Source: Sphingomonas caeni
GTDB taxonomy: Bacteria > Pseudomonadota > Alphaproteobacteria > Sphingomonadales > Sphingomonadaceae
Assembly (NCBI RefSeq): GCF_026013415.1
Contig: NZ_JAPDOK010000012.1
Span: 1-64,000, forward strand
DNA: 64,000 bases
Reading direction: 5' to 3'
The stretch's first letter is position 1; every line of letters begins with the position of its first letter. A program made the position numbers and the translations under genes. Positions 53,133 through 61,617 of the stretch are shown one piece after another. The notes below the pieces were generated by a model, which saw only the letters and a list, made by a program, of their open reading frames with translations, was not told where the DNA came from and made no database searches.

Positions 53133-53603
53133 ATGTTCCTCGCCGCCCTGCTGCTCGCCCAGACGGCTCCCCAGCAGCAATGCGCCGCGATGGACGTCAA
53201 TCTGCCGGCTGAACTGTCGATGTGGACGGCGCCGCCGACCGCGGGTCCCACGAGCGTTCCGCACCCCTTCCTTCTGCCGGCGAGGCCGAAGGCCGAGGTT
53301 GCGGGTGTCCCGGCTGGTGCCAAGGAAGGTGGCGTGGCGACGCTGGCCTTTCGGATCGATTCGTCGGGGCTTTACGCCATCGCGATCGATCAGGGCGCGT
53401 GGATCGATGTCGTGCCGGACGGCGGCGCGCCATCGGCCTCGGTCAAGCACGGACATGGGCCCGAATGCTCGACGATCCGCAAGATCGTCCACTTTGAGCT
53501 GAAGCCCGGGCGATATACGATTTATGTCAGCGGGTTGACCGTACCAACCGTCAAGCTGCTGCTGGACGAGATCGAGCCCCGCCCCCAGTCGCCGGGTAAA
53601 TAG
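53133..53603 (+). CDS. Small secreted protein, unknown function
   Basis: The protein is 156 aa from the ATG at 53133. A short signal-like start MFLAALLLAQTA is followed by a beta-rich domain (ATLAFRIDSSGLYAIAIDQGAW, then FELKPGRYTIYVSGL). I have seen similar sphingomonad proteins carry dubious enzyme names; nothing here supports an enzyme. The IS1595-type element ends 54 bp upstream, so it may have displaced the native promoter. The stop codon lies inside a palindrome. Confidence 0.7.
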   Translation: MFLAALLLAQTAPQQQCAAMDVNLPAELSMWTAPPTAGPTSVPHPFLLPARPKAEVAGVPAGAKEGGVATLAFRIDSSGLYAIAIDQGAWIDVVPDGGAPSASVKHGHGPECSTIRKIVHFELKPGRYTIYVSGLTVPTVKLLLDEIEPRPQSPGK

Positions 53604-53620
53604 GGGACTGTCCCCTATTT
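53598..53620. repeat. Palindrome at gene end, possible terminator
   Basis: AAATAGGGGAC-T-GTCCCCTATTT has perfect 11-bp arms and a single-base centre. It includes the TAG stop of the previous gene. AATAGGGGAC-type palindromes occur dispersed in many genomes and may be a REP-like sequence. The 180 bp that follow contain no supportable gene. Confidence 0.75.
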
Positions 53621-53799
53621 ATGCTCCCCGGCCGAACCGGTTCCGACGCTTCTCGGCTTGCAATGTAGGATTTCGGCTGCTTCCGTTCGACCTGGCTCTT
53701 TGAACCCGTCGAACCTTGTGCGCATGGCGCTCCGCAAATCCATCAAGGCGCACGATTCCCCTCGGGCAAAGGTCACCAATGGAGTGAAAGTGCGCGACC

Positions 53800-54480
53800 T
53801 TAGTCGCCATGCCCGAGGGTGGCGACGTTGAAGTTGAGCGTCAGCGTCAGCGCATGGTCCATCTGGTCGCGCCTGCCGTTGCGGCCGAAGCGGTACTGGT
53901 TGAGATAGCCGACTTCGCCCCGGACCTTTCCGCCGAGCGGGATCGAGACGCCGATGGCGTTGCGCATCCGCTCATATCCGCCGCGCTGGCCCCAGGCGGT
54001 GGTGTTGATGTTGACGAAATGCTCCTGCGTCGCGAACAGCTTGAGTCCGCCTGATCCGAGCGGCATTTCGTAGCCGAGCCGCGGGCGCAGCCGGAAGCCG
54101 ACCGCGCCGCCCGCGCTGTAGAAGCGCTGCTCGAAGCGGAAGCGCGCGTTGAACCCGGAGCCGAGGGGCACGAGCACCATCTGGCGGATGCGCTCCTCGT
54201 TGGGCAGCGTCACGCCCTTGCTCCAGTCGGCGACATGGCGATAGCCGAACGAGATCTCGATCCCGCTCTTGAGCTTGTGGCTGACCAGTATGCCCGCCTC
54301 GGCATGCGAAACCCCGTCGGCGGCGTCGCTGAAGCGCAATATGCCCTCGAGCGTCACCTTGTCGCGATCGCCCAGCTCCACCGAGCCGTTGGTCTGGAGC
54401 CAGAGCTGCTCGTCCTGCTGCTGCGCCAGCGCGGGGAGCGGCGCGAGGAGGAGAATCATGACGGTTATGTGACGATGCAT
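53800..54480 (-). CDS. DUF2490 outer-membrane protein
   Basis: The protein is 226 aa with signal peptide VMILLLAPLPALAQ. Typical features are LWLQTNGSVELGDRDKVTLE, RFEQRFY, LRPRLGYEMPL and the closing MDHALTLTLNFNV. DUF2490 proteins are small beta-barrels of unknown role. It is divergent from the transaldolase-family gene with a 65-bp gap. Confidence 0.85.
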   Translation of the reverse strand: MHRHITVMILLLAPLPALAQQQDEQLWLQTNGSVELGDRDKVTLEGILRFSDAADGVSHAEAGILVSHKLKSGIEISFGYRHVADWSKGVTLPNEERIRQMVLVPLGSGFNARFRFEQRFYSAGGAVGFRLRPRLGYEMPLGSGGLKLFATQEHFVNINTTAWGQRGGYERMRNAIGVSIPLGGKVRGEVGYLNQYRFGRNGRRDQMDHALTLTLNFNVATLGHGD

Positions 54481-54545
54481 GACGGCGCCCTATCGCCATT
54501 TGGCGCGGCGCGCTATCGGGGCGCAAAGCTTTTGAGGACGACCCG

Positions 54546-55199
54546 ATGAAATTTTTCGCCGACACCGCCGACACCGCCGACATCCGCGATCTTGCCGACG
54601 CAGGGCTGCTCGACGGGGTCACCACCAATCCCTCGCTGATCCACAAGGCGGGGCGCGATTTCCTCGAGGTGGTCGCGGAGATCTGCCGGATCGTCGACGG
54701 CCCGGTCTCGGCCGAAGTCGTCGCGCTCGATTTCGAGGGGATGATGCGCGAGGCCGAGATCGTGCGGAAGATCGCCGACAATGTCGCGGTCAAGGTGCCG
54801 CTGACGATCGACGGATTGAAGGCGTGCAAGGCGCTGACCGACGACGGGACGATGGTCAACGTCACGCTCTGCTTCTCGGCGAACCAGGCTTTGCTCGCGG
54901 CCAAGGCGGGCGCGACCTTCATCTCGCCCTTCGTGGGGCGGCACGACGATATCGGCTATCCGGGAATGGACCTGATCGCCGATATCCGGACGATCTACGA
55001 CAACTACGCCTTCGAGACCGAGATCCTCGTCGCGAGCGTGCGCAACCCGATCCATGTGCTTGAGGCCGCCAAGATCGGCGCCGACGTGATGACCGCCCCG
55101 CCCTCGGTGATCCGGATGCTGGTCAAGCACCCGCTGACCGACAACGGCATCAAGGCGTTCATGGCCGACTGGGAGAAGACGGGGCAGAAGATCGGGTAA
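54546..55199 (+). CDS. Transaldolase, FSA/TalC type
   Basis: The protein is 217 aa, the short subfamily length. Start MKFFADTADTADIRDL and the motif GVTTNPSLI are standard. Schiff-base Lys lies in VAVKVPLT. Further conserved parts are NVTLCFSANQALLAAKAG and SPFVGRHDDIG. It performs sugar-phosphate aldol transfer (pentose phosphate pathway) or fructose-6-phosphate aldol cleavage; the two cannot be told apart safely from sequence. Confidence 0.92.
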   Translation: MKFFADTADTADIRDLADAGLLDGVTTNPSLIHKAGRDFLEVVAEICRIVDGPVSAEVVALDFEGMMREAEIVRKIADNVAVKVPLTIDGLKACKALTDDGTMVNVTLCFSANQALLAAKAGATFISPFVGRHDDIGYPGMDLIADIRTIYDNYAFETEILVASVRNPIHVLEAAKIGADVMTAPPSVIRMLVKHPLTDNGIKAFMADWEKTGQKIG

Positions 55200-55201
55200 T
55201 T

Positions 55202-55333
55202 CCCTCTCCCTGAAGGGGAGAGGGAGGGAGCCGACGAAGTCGGCGGAAGGGTGAGGGTCTGAGACTCCAGGGCCCTCACCCTTCCCACTCGCTACGCGAG
55301 CGGCCCCCTTCCTTCTCCCCCGAGGGGAGAAGG
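55202..55333. repeat. Inverted repeat element with CCCTCTCCC-type ends
   Basis: The left hairpin CCCTCTCCCTGAAGGGGAGAGG... (55202-55224) and the right hairpin CCTTCTCCCCCGAGG... (55311-55333) flank inner inverted segments AAGGGTGAGGG and CCCTCACCCTT. Interior hairpins (CCGACGAAGTCGG, CTCGCTACGCGAG) resemble the layout of the gene-free type A elements, but the sequence family is different. It fills the gap between the transaldolase and recombinase genes. Confidence 0.8.
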
Positions 55334-55347
55334 AGTAAGTAGCGCGC

Positions 55348-56229
55348 GTGACCGAACCCCTGCCCCTTCTCTACGCCCACCACCTCGCGCGCGACCGGCG
55401 GCGGTCGGCGCATACGGTTCGGGCCTATGAGGCGACGGCGGTGCGGCTGGTTGCCTTCCTGCAGGCGCATCTGGGCGAGGCGGTGACCCCCGAGACGCTG
55501 GGCCGGGTGAGTGCCGCTGACCTGCGCGCCTATCTCGCCCATCGCCGCGGCGATGGACTCGTCAACGCTTCCGCCGCGCGTGAGCTTTCGGCGGTGCGCG
55601 GGTTCCTCAAATGGGCCGGCGCTGAAGCGCCGCGACTCAAGGGCCCGCGCGTCAAGAAGGGCGTGCCGCGCCCCATCGCGCCGCACGAGGCGGTGGCGCT
55701 GGCCGAGCTGGTGTCCGAGGAGGCGAGCGAGCCCTGGATTGCCGCGCGCGACTGGGCGGTGCTCTTGCTGCTCTATGGCGCCGGGCTGCGGATCGGCGAG
55801 GCCGTGGGCCTGACCGGCGCGGTGCTGCCGCTCGGCGCGACGATGAGCGTCACCGGCAAGCGCGACAAGACGCGGATCGTACCGCTGCTGCCGCAGGTCC
55901 GCGCGGCGATCGAGGCCTATGCGGCGATCACCCCCTGGGGCACGGCGCGCGACGCGCCGCTGTTCCGCGGCGCGAAGGGCGGGCCGCTCCCCGCCGGCGC
56001 GATCCGCAAGTCGGTGCGGTCGGCGCGAGCGGCTTTGGGGCTGTCCGAGCGGACCACCCCGCATGCGCTGCGCCACAGCTTCGCGACGCATCTGCTCGGC
56101 CGCGGCGCCGATCTGCGCGCGCTGCAGGAGCTGCTCGGCCATGCCAGCCTGAGCTCGACCCAGATCTACACTGCGGTCGATGCCGCGCACTTGCTCGACG
56201 TCTATCGTAACGCGCACCCGCGCGCCTAG
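55348..56229 (+). CDS. xerC: Tyrosine recombinase XerC
   Basis: The protein is 293 aa from a GTG at 55348. The N-terminal SAM-like domain (AHHLARDRRRSAHTVRAYE) is followed by catalytic Arg (YGAGLRIGEAVGL), Lys (TGKRDKTRIVPL), HxxR (PHALRHSFATHLL), His (LLGHASLSSTQ) and nucleophile Tyr (TQIYTAVD). It acts with XerD on dif to resolve chromosome dimers. Its stop overlaps the convergent DedA gene. XerC is preferred over XerD from start and context. Confidence 0.88.
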   Translation: MTEPLPLLYAHHLARDRRRSAHTVRAYEATAVRLVAFLQAHLGEAVTPETLGRVSAADLRAYLAHRRGDGLVNASAARELSAVRGFLKWAGAEAPRLKGPRVKKGVPRPIAPHEAVALAELVSEEASEPWIAARDWAVLLLLYGAGLRIGEAVGLTGAVLPLGATMSVTGKRDKTRIVPLLPQVRAAIEAYAAITPWGTARDAPLFRGAKGGPLPAGAIRKSVRSARAALGLSERTTPHALRHSFATHLLGRGADLRALQELLGHASLSSTQIYTAVDAAHLLDVYRNAHPRA

Positions 56230-56816
56230 TCGCGCGGACGCGGCTTCCAGCGGATCACGCGCCACAGATAGGCAGCCACCACCGCGGCGACGATCACGGT
56301 CACCACCGGGCCGACCCAGCGGTCGACATCCTCGATCCCCGCGCCCAGCCCATAGCCGATGCCGACGAGGAAGATATTCCAGACGATGCTGCCGCCCGCA
56401 GTGTAGAGGACGAAGCGCCAGAAGGGCATGTGCATCAGGCCCGCGGGGATCGAGATCAGCGTCCGTCCCACCGGCATGAAGCGGAAGATCAGCACGGTCG
56501 GCCCGCCCCAGCGGTCGAAATAGGATTTGAGCCGCTCGATATCCTCCCACTCCATCGTCAGCCAGCGGCCCCAGCGGTCGACCAGCGGCTTGAGGCGCTT
56601 ATAGCCGAGCCGCCGCCCGATCTCCCACCAGAAGAGGTTGCCGACGATCGTCCCCGCAGTACCCGCGGCGATCAGCAGGAAGGGGTCCATCTGGCCCTTG
56701 GCGACCGCGATGCCGCCCATGCTCATGATCGCCTCGGACGGGACCGGCGGGATCACATTTTCGAGGAGCATCAACAGGAAGACGCCCCAATAACCCCAGT
56801 TTGCAGCATCCATCAT
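56226..56816 (-). CDS. DedA-family membrane protein
   Basis: The protein is 196 aa. Signature stretches are FLLMLLENVIPPVPSEAIM, GTIVGNLFWWEIGRRLGYK, and RFMPVGRTLISIPAGLMHM. Four to five membrane segments are visible. DedA proteins are half-turn transporters tied to undecaprenyl phosphate and phospholipid flipping and to proton-motive-force balance. The start MMDAANW has two adjacent ATGs. It is separated from gshB by 10 bp on the same strand. Confidence 0.9.
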   Translation of the reverse strand: MMDAANWGYWGVFLLMLLENVIPPVPSEAIMSMGGIAVAKGQMDPFLLIAAGTAGTIVGNLFWWEIGRRLGYKRLKPLVDRWGRWLTMEWEDIERLKSYFDRWGGPTVLIFRFMPVGRTLISIPAGLMHMPFWRFVLYTAGGSIVWNIFLVGIGYGLGAGIEDVDRWVGPVVTVIVAAVVAAYLWRVIRWKPRPRD

Positions 56817-56826
56817 AGTGTTTGGT

Positions 56827-57783
56827 TCAGCCGCGCTCTGCCACGCGGCGCTCGATCGCCGTCCAGATCATCGCGCCGGTATCGGTGCCGTTGAACTTGT
56901 CGATCGCGACGATGCCGGTGGGGGAGGTCACGTTGATCTCGGTCAGCCATTCGCCGCCGATAACGTCGATGCCGACGAAAAGGAGCCCGCGCTTCCTGAG
57001 CTCGGGGCCGAGCGCGTCGCAGATTTCCTGTTCGCGCGGCGTGAGTTCGGTCCTGGCCGCGGTACCGCCGACCGCGAGGTTCGATCGGATCTCGCCCGCG
57101 CCGGGGACGCGGTTGACCGCCCCCGCGACTTCGCCGTCGACCAGGACGATGCGCTTGTCGCCTTCGGCCACGCTGGGAAGGAAGGCCTGCACCATGTGCG
57201 GCTCGCGATAGGCGGTGTTGAACACTTCGATCAGCGAGGCGAGGTTGGCGCCGTCGCGCCCGACCTTGAAGATCGCCTTGCCGCCATTGCCGTGGAGTGG
57301 CTTGACGACGATCTCGCCATGTTCGGCGAGGAAGGCGCGCGCTTCGTCGAGGCTGCGGGTGATCAAGGTCGGCGGCATGAAGCGCGCATAATCGAGAACG
57401 AACACCTTTTCGGGGGCGTTCCGAACATTGGCGGGGTCGTTGACCACCAGGGTTCTGTGCGCGACCCGCTCGAGCAGATGGGTGGCGGTGATATAGCCCA
57501 GGTCGAAGGGCGGATCCTGGCGCATCAGCACGACATCCGCCTCGTCGCCGAGGTCGAGCTTCACCGGGTCGCCGAAGCTGAAATGATTGCCTTGCACGCG
57601 CTGGACGGTGACCGGGTGCGCCCGCGTCCACACCCGGCCGTCGCGATAGTTCAGGTCCTCGGGCGCGTAATGGAACAGCCGGTGCCCGCGCGCCTGTGCC
57701 GACAGCATCAGCGCGAAGGTCGAATCCCCCGCGATGTTGATCGCGTCGAGCGGGTCCATCTGTACGGCGACGGTCAGCGGCAT
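56827..57783 (-). CDS. gshB: Glutathione synthetase
   Basis: The protein is 318 aa, the normal length. Start VAVQMDPLDAINIAGDSTF and motifs RQDPPFDLGYI, VVKPLHGNGGKAIF and EINVTSPTGI are diagnostic of the ATP-grasp enzyme. It ligates gamma-glutamylcysteine and glycine. It is downstream of yraN and rsmI in a common alphaproteobacterial order, with a DedA gene after it. Confidence 0.95.
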   Translation of the reverse strand: MPLTVAVQMDPLDAINIAGDSTFALMLSAQARGHRLFHYAPEDLNYRDGRVWTRAHPVTVQRVQGNHFSFGDPVKLDLGDEADVVLMRQDPPFDLGYITATHLLERVAHRTLVVNDPANVRNAPEKVFVLDYARFMPPTLITRSLDEARAFLAEHGEIVVKPLHGNGGKAIFKVGRDGANLASLIEVFNTAYREPHMVQAFLPSVAEGDKRIVLVDGEVAGAVNRVPGAGEIRSNLAVGGTAARTELTPREQEICDALGPELRKRGLLFVGIDVIGGEWLTEINVTSPTGIVAIDKFNGTDTGAMIWTAIERRVAERG

Positions 57784-57814
57784 ATCGGTCTCCTAGGTGA
57801 CTTATTCGGATAAG

Positions 57815-58171
57815 TCACCCCATCCAGGCGTTCTCGATATGGCGAGGCAGGGTGCGGGGGGCAATGAGGATCACATCGACGCGGATATCGTCGCCAGGCC
57901 CGGCATAGCGCGGCATCAGCACTTCGGCCGCGGCGGCGACGCGGGCGAGGCGGCGCTCGTCGATCGCGAAATCGAGCTCGGCGGCGGTCTTGCGGGTTTT
58001 TACCTCGACGAAGGCGACGAGGTTGCCCTTGCGGGCGACGAGGTCGACCTCGCCCGCGGGGGTGCGGACGCGGCGGTCGAGGATTTTCCAGCCCTTGAGC
58101 CACAGCCAGATCGCCGCCCGGCGTTCCCCGTCGCGGCCGCTGGTTTCGGCGGCGCGGCGGTCTCGCATCAT
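57815..58171 (-). CDS. YraN (UPF0102) family endonuclease-like protein
   Basis: The protein is 118 aa. The start is one of two adjacent ATGs (58171 or 58168), the first overlapping the rsmI stop by 4 bases. The nuclease-like core is GEVDLVARKGNLVAFVEVKT with D-ExK residues, preceded by GERRAAIWLWLKGWKILDRR. UPF0102 is a Holliday-junction-resolvase-like fold of uncertain role. The pairing with rsmI is widely conserved. Confidence 0.9.
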   Translation of the reverse strand: MMRDRRAAETSGRDGERRAAIWLWLKGWKILDRRVRTPAGEVDLVARKGNLVAFVEVKTRKTAAELDFAIDERRLARVAAAAEVLMPRYAGPGDDIRVDVILIAPRTLPRHIENAWMG

Positions 58172-59028
58172 CTGGATTTTTCCTCGGCCGGGGAAGGGGT
58201 CTTCATTTCCATCGCCCGGGCGTAGAGCGCCTTGCGGTCGAGGCCGAGTTTCCTTGCGACCTCGCCCGCGGCCTTCGAGGCGGGGAGGCGGGTAAGCGCT
58301 TCCGCGAGCGCCGAATCGGCATCCTCCTCGCTCGCGGGGGCAGCCTCGCCGGGCGGGGCTACGACCACCACGATCTCGCCCTTCGGCCCGCCATCGGCGT
58401 AGCGCGCCGCAAGCTGGGTCAACGTGCCCGTCACGCATTCCTCGAACTTCTTGCTGATCTCGCGCGCCACTGCCGCCTCGCGGTCGCCAAGTCCTTCGGC
58501 GAGGGCGGACAGGCAAGCGGAGAGGCGCGGCCCCGATTCGTAGAGGACCAGGGTCGCGCGGACGCCCGCAATCTCCTCGATCGATTGCGCCCGTGCCTGC
58601 AGCTTGGGCGGAAGGAAGCCCAGGAACAGGAACCGGTCGGTCGGCAATCCCGCAAGTGTCAGCGCCGCCACCGCCGCGCAGGGCCCGGGGATGGTCGTCA
58701 CCGCATGCCCCGCGGTGCGCGCATCGCGGACCAGCTTGAAGCCGGGGTCGGAGATCAGCGGCGTCCCCGCGTCGCTCACCAGCGCGACCGATTCGCGCGC
58801 CATCCGTGCGATCAGGCCGGGGCGGACCGCATCGGCATTGTGATCGTGATAGGGCGTCATCCGCCCTTTGGCCCCCAAGTGACGAAACAGCCCGGCTGTC
58901 ACACGGCTGTCCTCGACAGCAACCACATCGGCGTTCAGGAGTATTTCAGATGCGCGCGGGGAAAGGTCGCCAAGATTGCCGATCGGCGTGGCGACGATAT
59001 AGAGGCCGGGCGCGAGAATTGAGTCCAT
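58168..59028 (-). CDS. rsmI: 16S rRNA (cytidine-1402-2'-O)-methyltransferase
   Basis: The protein is 286 aa. Motifs are GLYIVATPIGNLGDLSPRA, VVAVEDSRVTAGLFRHLG, SDAGTPLISDPGFKLV and GFLPPK, all standard for RsmI. It uses S-adenosylmethionine to modify the ribosomal decoding centre. It is divergent from the LppC-like lipoprotein gene with an 11-bp gap, so the two promoters overlap coding sequence. Confidence 0.95.
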   Translation of the reverse strand: MDSILAPGLYIVATPIGNLGDLSPRASEILLNADVVAVEDSRVTAGLFRHLGAKGRMTPYHDHNADAVRPGLIARMARESVALVSDAGTPLISDPGFKLVRDARTAGHAVTTIPGPCAAVAALTLAGLPTDRFLFLGFLPPKLQARAQSIEEIAGVRATLVLYESGPRLSACLSALAEGLGDREAAVAREISKKFEECVTGTLTQLAARYADGGPKGEIVVVVAPPGEAAPASEEDADSALAEALTRLPASKAAGEVARKLGLDRKALYARAMEMKTPSPAEEKSR

Positions 59029-59039
59029 CGGGGAGAGTC

Positions 59040-60257
59040 ATGGCAGACGCCGCAGTGAAACCGCAACCGCGACTCGTGTCCGCACTCAAATGGGCGGCGC
59101 TGGGCGCGGCGATGTTCCTCGCTTCGTGCGCCAGCGGGCCGCGCGTGATTCCCGAGGCGCAGAAGCCGCCGGTGGTCGAAGTGCCGCGCGAACGGCCGGT
59201 GGAACGCCCGATCACCAACGCGCTGCCGCAGGATGTCGAGCGGCACCGGGTCGCGCTGCTGGTGCCGCTCTCCGGGCCCAATGCGGGCATCGGCAAGTCG
59301 CTCTCCAACGCTACCCAGCTGGCGATCCTCGACACCAATACCGACGCGATCCGCATCACCACCTATGACACGGCGGGTCCGGGCGGCGCGGTGGGCGCCG
59401 CGAAGCAGGCCATCGCCGACGGCAACCGGCTGATCCTCGGGCCGCTGCTCGCTGAGGAGGCGCGCGTGGTCGGGCCGATCGCGCGCGCGGCGAACGTGCC
59501 GGTGCTCAGCTTCTCGAACGATGCGAGCGCGGCGGGCGACGGCGTCTATCTGCTCGGCTTCTCGCCCGCCCAGTCGATCGAGCGCGTGGTCGATTATGCG
59601 CGCCAGAACGGCGTCACCCAATTCGCCGGGCTGATTCCCTCCGGCCTCTATGGCGAGCGGGCATCGGTCGCCTTCACCAATGCCGTGCGCGATGCGGGCG
59701 GTTCGGTCGTGGCGCTGGAGACGTATGACAATCGCCCGGGATCGTTGACGACCGCGATCACCAAGGTCCAGCGCTCGCCCTTCCAGGCGGTCCTGATCGC
59801 GGGCAGCGGCGGCAGCGCGGTGGCGGCCGTGCCGGCGATCCGCCGCGGCACGAACGGCAAGACCGCCCGGATCCTGGGGCCGGAGCTGTGGAACACCGAT
59901 TCGGGGATCGGCGCGAATGCGGCGCTCAACGGCGCCTGGTTCGCGAGCGTGCCGAACAATTATTACCGGACCTATGCGGTCAAGTACCGGACGCGCTTCG
60001 GCGTCGCGCCCTACCGCCTGTCGACGCTGGGCTATGACGCGGTGCTGCTGACAGTGCGCATTTCGCGCGACTGGAAGCCGGGGACCGACTTCCCCGAGCG
60101 CCGCCTGACCGATCGCGACGGCTTTGCGGGCCTCGACGGTGCATTCCGCTTCGGCCGCGACGGCGTGGCCGAGCGCGCGCTGGAGGTGCAGGAAGTGGGC
60201 GGGGGAACGACCCGGACGGTCTCGCCCGCGCCGCCGAACTTCAAGGGCCAGCCCTAA
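59040..60257 (+). CDS. LppC/LpoA-like penicillin-binding protein activator lipoprotein
   Basis: The protein is 405 aa from the ATG at 59040 (ribosome site GGGGAGAG). Lipobox FLASC sets a lipid-anchored Cys. The periplasmic-binding-protein type 1 fold follows: RVALLVPLSGPNAGIGKSL, GNRLILGPLLAEEARVVGP, and PSGLYGERASVAFTNAV. It corresponds to the C-terminal half of LpoA; the TPR half is absent, as is common in this group. It probably supports peptidoglycan synthesis at the outer membrane. Confidence 0.87.
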   Translation: MADAAVKPQPRLVSALKWAALGAAMFLASCASGPRVIPEAQKPPVVEVPRERPVERPITNALPQDVERHRVALLVPLSGPNAGIGKSLSNATQLAILDTNTDAIRITTYDTAGPGGAVGAAKQAIADGNRLILGPLLAEEARVVGPIARAANVPVLSFSNDASAAGDGVYLLGFSPAQSIERVVDYARQNGVTQFAGLIPSGLYGERASVAFTNAVRDAGGSVVALETYDNRPGSLTTAITKVQRSPFQAVLIAGSGGSAVAAVPAIRRGTNGKTARILGPELWNTDSGIGANAALNGAWFASVPNNYYRTYAVKYRTRFGVAPYRLSTLGYDAVLLTVRISRDWKPGTDFPERRLTDRDGFAGLDGAFRFGRDGVAERALEVQEVGGGTTRTVSPAPPNFKGQP

Positions 60258-61384
60258 GCGAGGACGATCTCGCGCAGGATCGCTTCGAGCACGGGCATGC
60301 CGGCGGCGGTGACGCGCAGGCGCGTGCCCTGGCGGGCGATCAGGCCCTGGGCCTCGATTCGGGCGAGGGCCTCGAGGTCGAGCGGCGGTTCGCCCGCGAT
60401 CCGCGCGAGATCGACGCCCTCGTCGAGCCTGAGCCCCATCAGCAGCGCCTCGACTCCGCGTTCGGCCCGGGAAAGCGCGTCCTCGCGTTCGATGCCGTGC
60501 GCATTGCGCTCGACCGCGGCGATCCAGTTCTCGGGCTTCTTGCGGCGGAAGGTGGCGGCGCCGCCCCTCCGCCCATGCGCGCCGGGGCCGATGCCGGCAT
60601 AGTCGCCGTATCGCCAATAGGTGAGGTTGTGGCGGCTCTCGGCGCCCGGGCGGGCATGGTTCGAGATTTCATAGGCCGGGAGGCCGGCGGCGGCGGTGAT
60701 CGCGCGGGTCGCCTCGAACAGGTCGGCGGCGGCGTCTGGATCGAAGGCGGCGAGTTCGCCCTTCTCGAACAGCGTGGCGAAGCGCGTGCCGGGCTCGATG
60801 GTGAGCTGGTAGAGCGAGAGATGCTCGGTGCCGAAGCCCAGCGCGCGGCGGAGCTCAGCCTCCCAGTCGGCAAGCGTCTGGCCGGGGCGGGCATAGATCA
60901 GGTCGAAGCTCGCCCGCGCGAACACCGATTGCGCGGTATCGAGCGCGGCCAGCCCCTCGGCTACGTTGTGCGCACGGCCCAGAAAGGCCAGCGCGGTGTC
61001 GTCGAGCGCCTGGAGGCCCAGCGATACCCGATTCACCCCCGCCGCCGCCAGATCGGCGAAGCGCGCGGCTTCGACCGAGGAGGGGTTGGCCTCGAGCGTG
61101 ATCTCGATGCCGGGTTCGAAGCCCCATAGCCGCTCCGCCTCGCCGATGACCGCCGCGACCGTCTCGGGCGGCATCAGCGAGGGAGTGCCGCCGCCGAAGA
61201 AGATCGAGGAGAGGGTACGCCCCGGGAGCTGCTCGGCCTCATGGCGCAGGTCCGCCAGCATCGCCGCGCGCCACGCGGCCTGGTCCACCTGTTCGCGGAC
61301 ATGGCTGTTGAAGTCGCAATAGGGGCATTTCGACACGCAGAACGGCCAGTGGACGTAGAGCGCCAGGGGTTCGGATCCGCTCAA
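60254..61384 (-). CDS. hemW: Heme chaperone HemW (radical SAM)
   Basis: The protein is 376 aa from a TTG at 61382-61384 ((M)SGSEPLALYVHWPFC). The frame continues upstream through DNA that looks foreign. Radical SAM motif CVSKCPYC, SAM-binding GGGTPS, and the family tail with LMGLRLDEGVDLAR are clear. The CXXXCXXC set fits HemW rather than coproporphyrinogen oxidase HemN, and length agrees. It delivers heme to proteins, which is of interest given the heme-rich cluster, though the gene is a normal core gene. The integrase island lies right at its 5' end. Confidence 0.9.
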   Translation of the reverse strand: MSGSEPLALYVHWPFCVSKCPYCDFNSHVREQVDQAAWRAAMLADLRHEAEQLPGRTLSSIFFGGGTPSLMPPETVAAVIGEAERLWGFEPGIEITLEANPSSVEAARFADLAAAGVNRVSLGLQALDDTALAFLGRAHNVAEGLAALDTAQSVFARASFDLIYARPGQTLADWEAELRRALGFGTEHLSLYQLTIEPGTRFATLFEKGELAAFDPDAAADLFEATRAITAAAGLPAYEISNHARPGAESRHNLTYWRYGDYAGIGPGAHGRRGGAATFRRKKPENWIAAVERNAHGIEREDALSRAERGVEALLMGLRLDEGVDLARIAGEPPLDLEALARIEAQGLIARQGTRLRVTAAGMPVLEAILREIVLA

Positions 61385-61617
61385 GGCGTTCGTCCATGAA
61401 GGAGTGGAGCGGGTAGCGGGAACCGCGAACGCTTTATTAAAGCGCGGTTTTCCGCCATTCCTGTCAATCTTACTATTCAAGTGGCCCCCAATGTGGCCCC
61501 CAGGGCAAGTTTCCTGCCCGACATAATTTGTAGAGGTTCTGCTTCGAAATTTCGAGTGCACGCCGTGCTTTCCCTCGGGCGGGCACCTAACAGCAATTGT
61601 CCGCCAGCCGAAAGGCC
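61385..61617. other. Junction between hemW and integrase island, with palindrome 61421-61450
   Basis: This 233-bp stretch has no ORF I can support. AACCGCG (61421) and CGCGGTT (61443) flank CGCTTT...AAAGCG and are followed by a T-run, so it could be a terminator or a structured attachment region. A tandem GTGGCCCCCA(A/G) lies near 61480-61500. No tRNA is present. Confidence 0.5.

Noticed and set aside
53619..53810. 63-codon minus-strand frame after the small secreted-protein gene
   Set aside because: No ribosome site or family features, and it overlaps the end of the DUF2490 gene.
60254..61384. Coproporphyrinogen III dehydrogenase HemN
   Set aside because: Length of 376 aa, the CVSKCPYC spacing and the missing HemN N-terminal part fit the heme chaperone HemW.
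61385..61617. tRNA gene as attachment site for the integrase island
   Set aside because: No cloverleaf or conserved TTCGANTCC arm was seen on either side.
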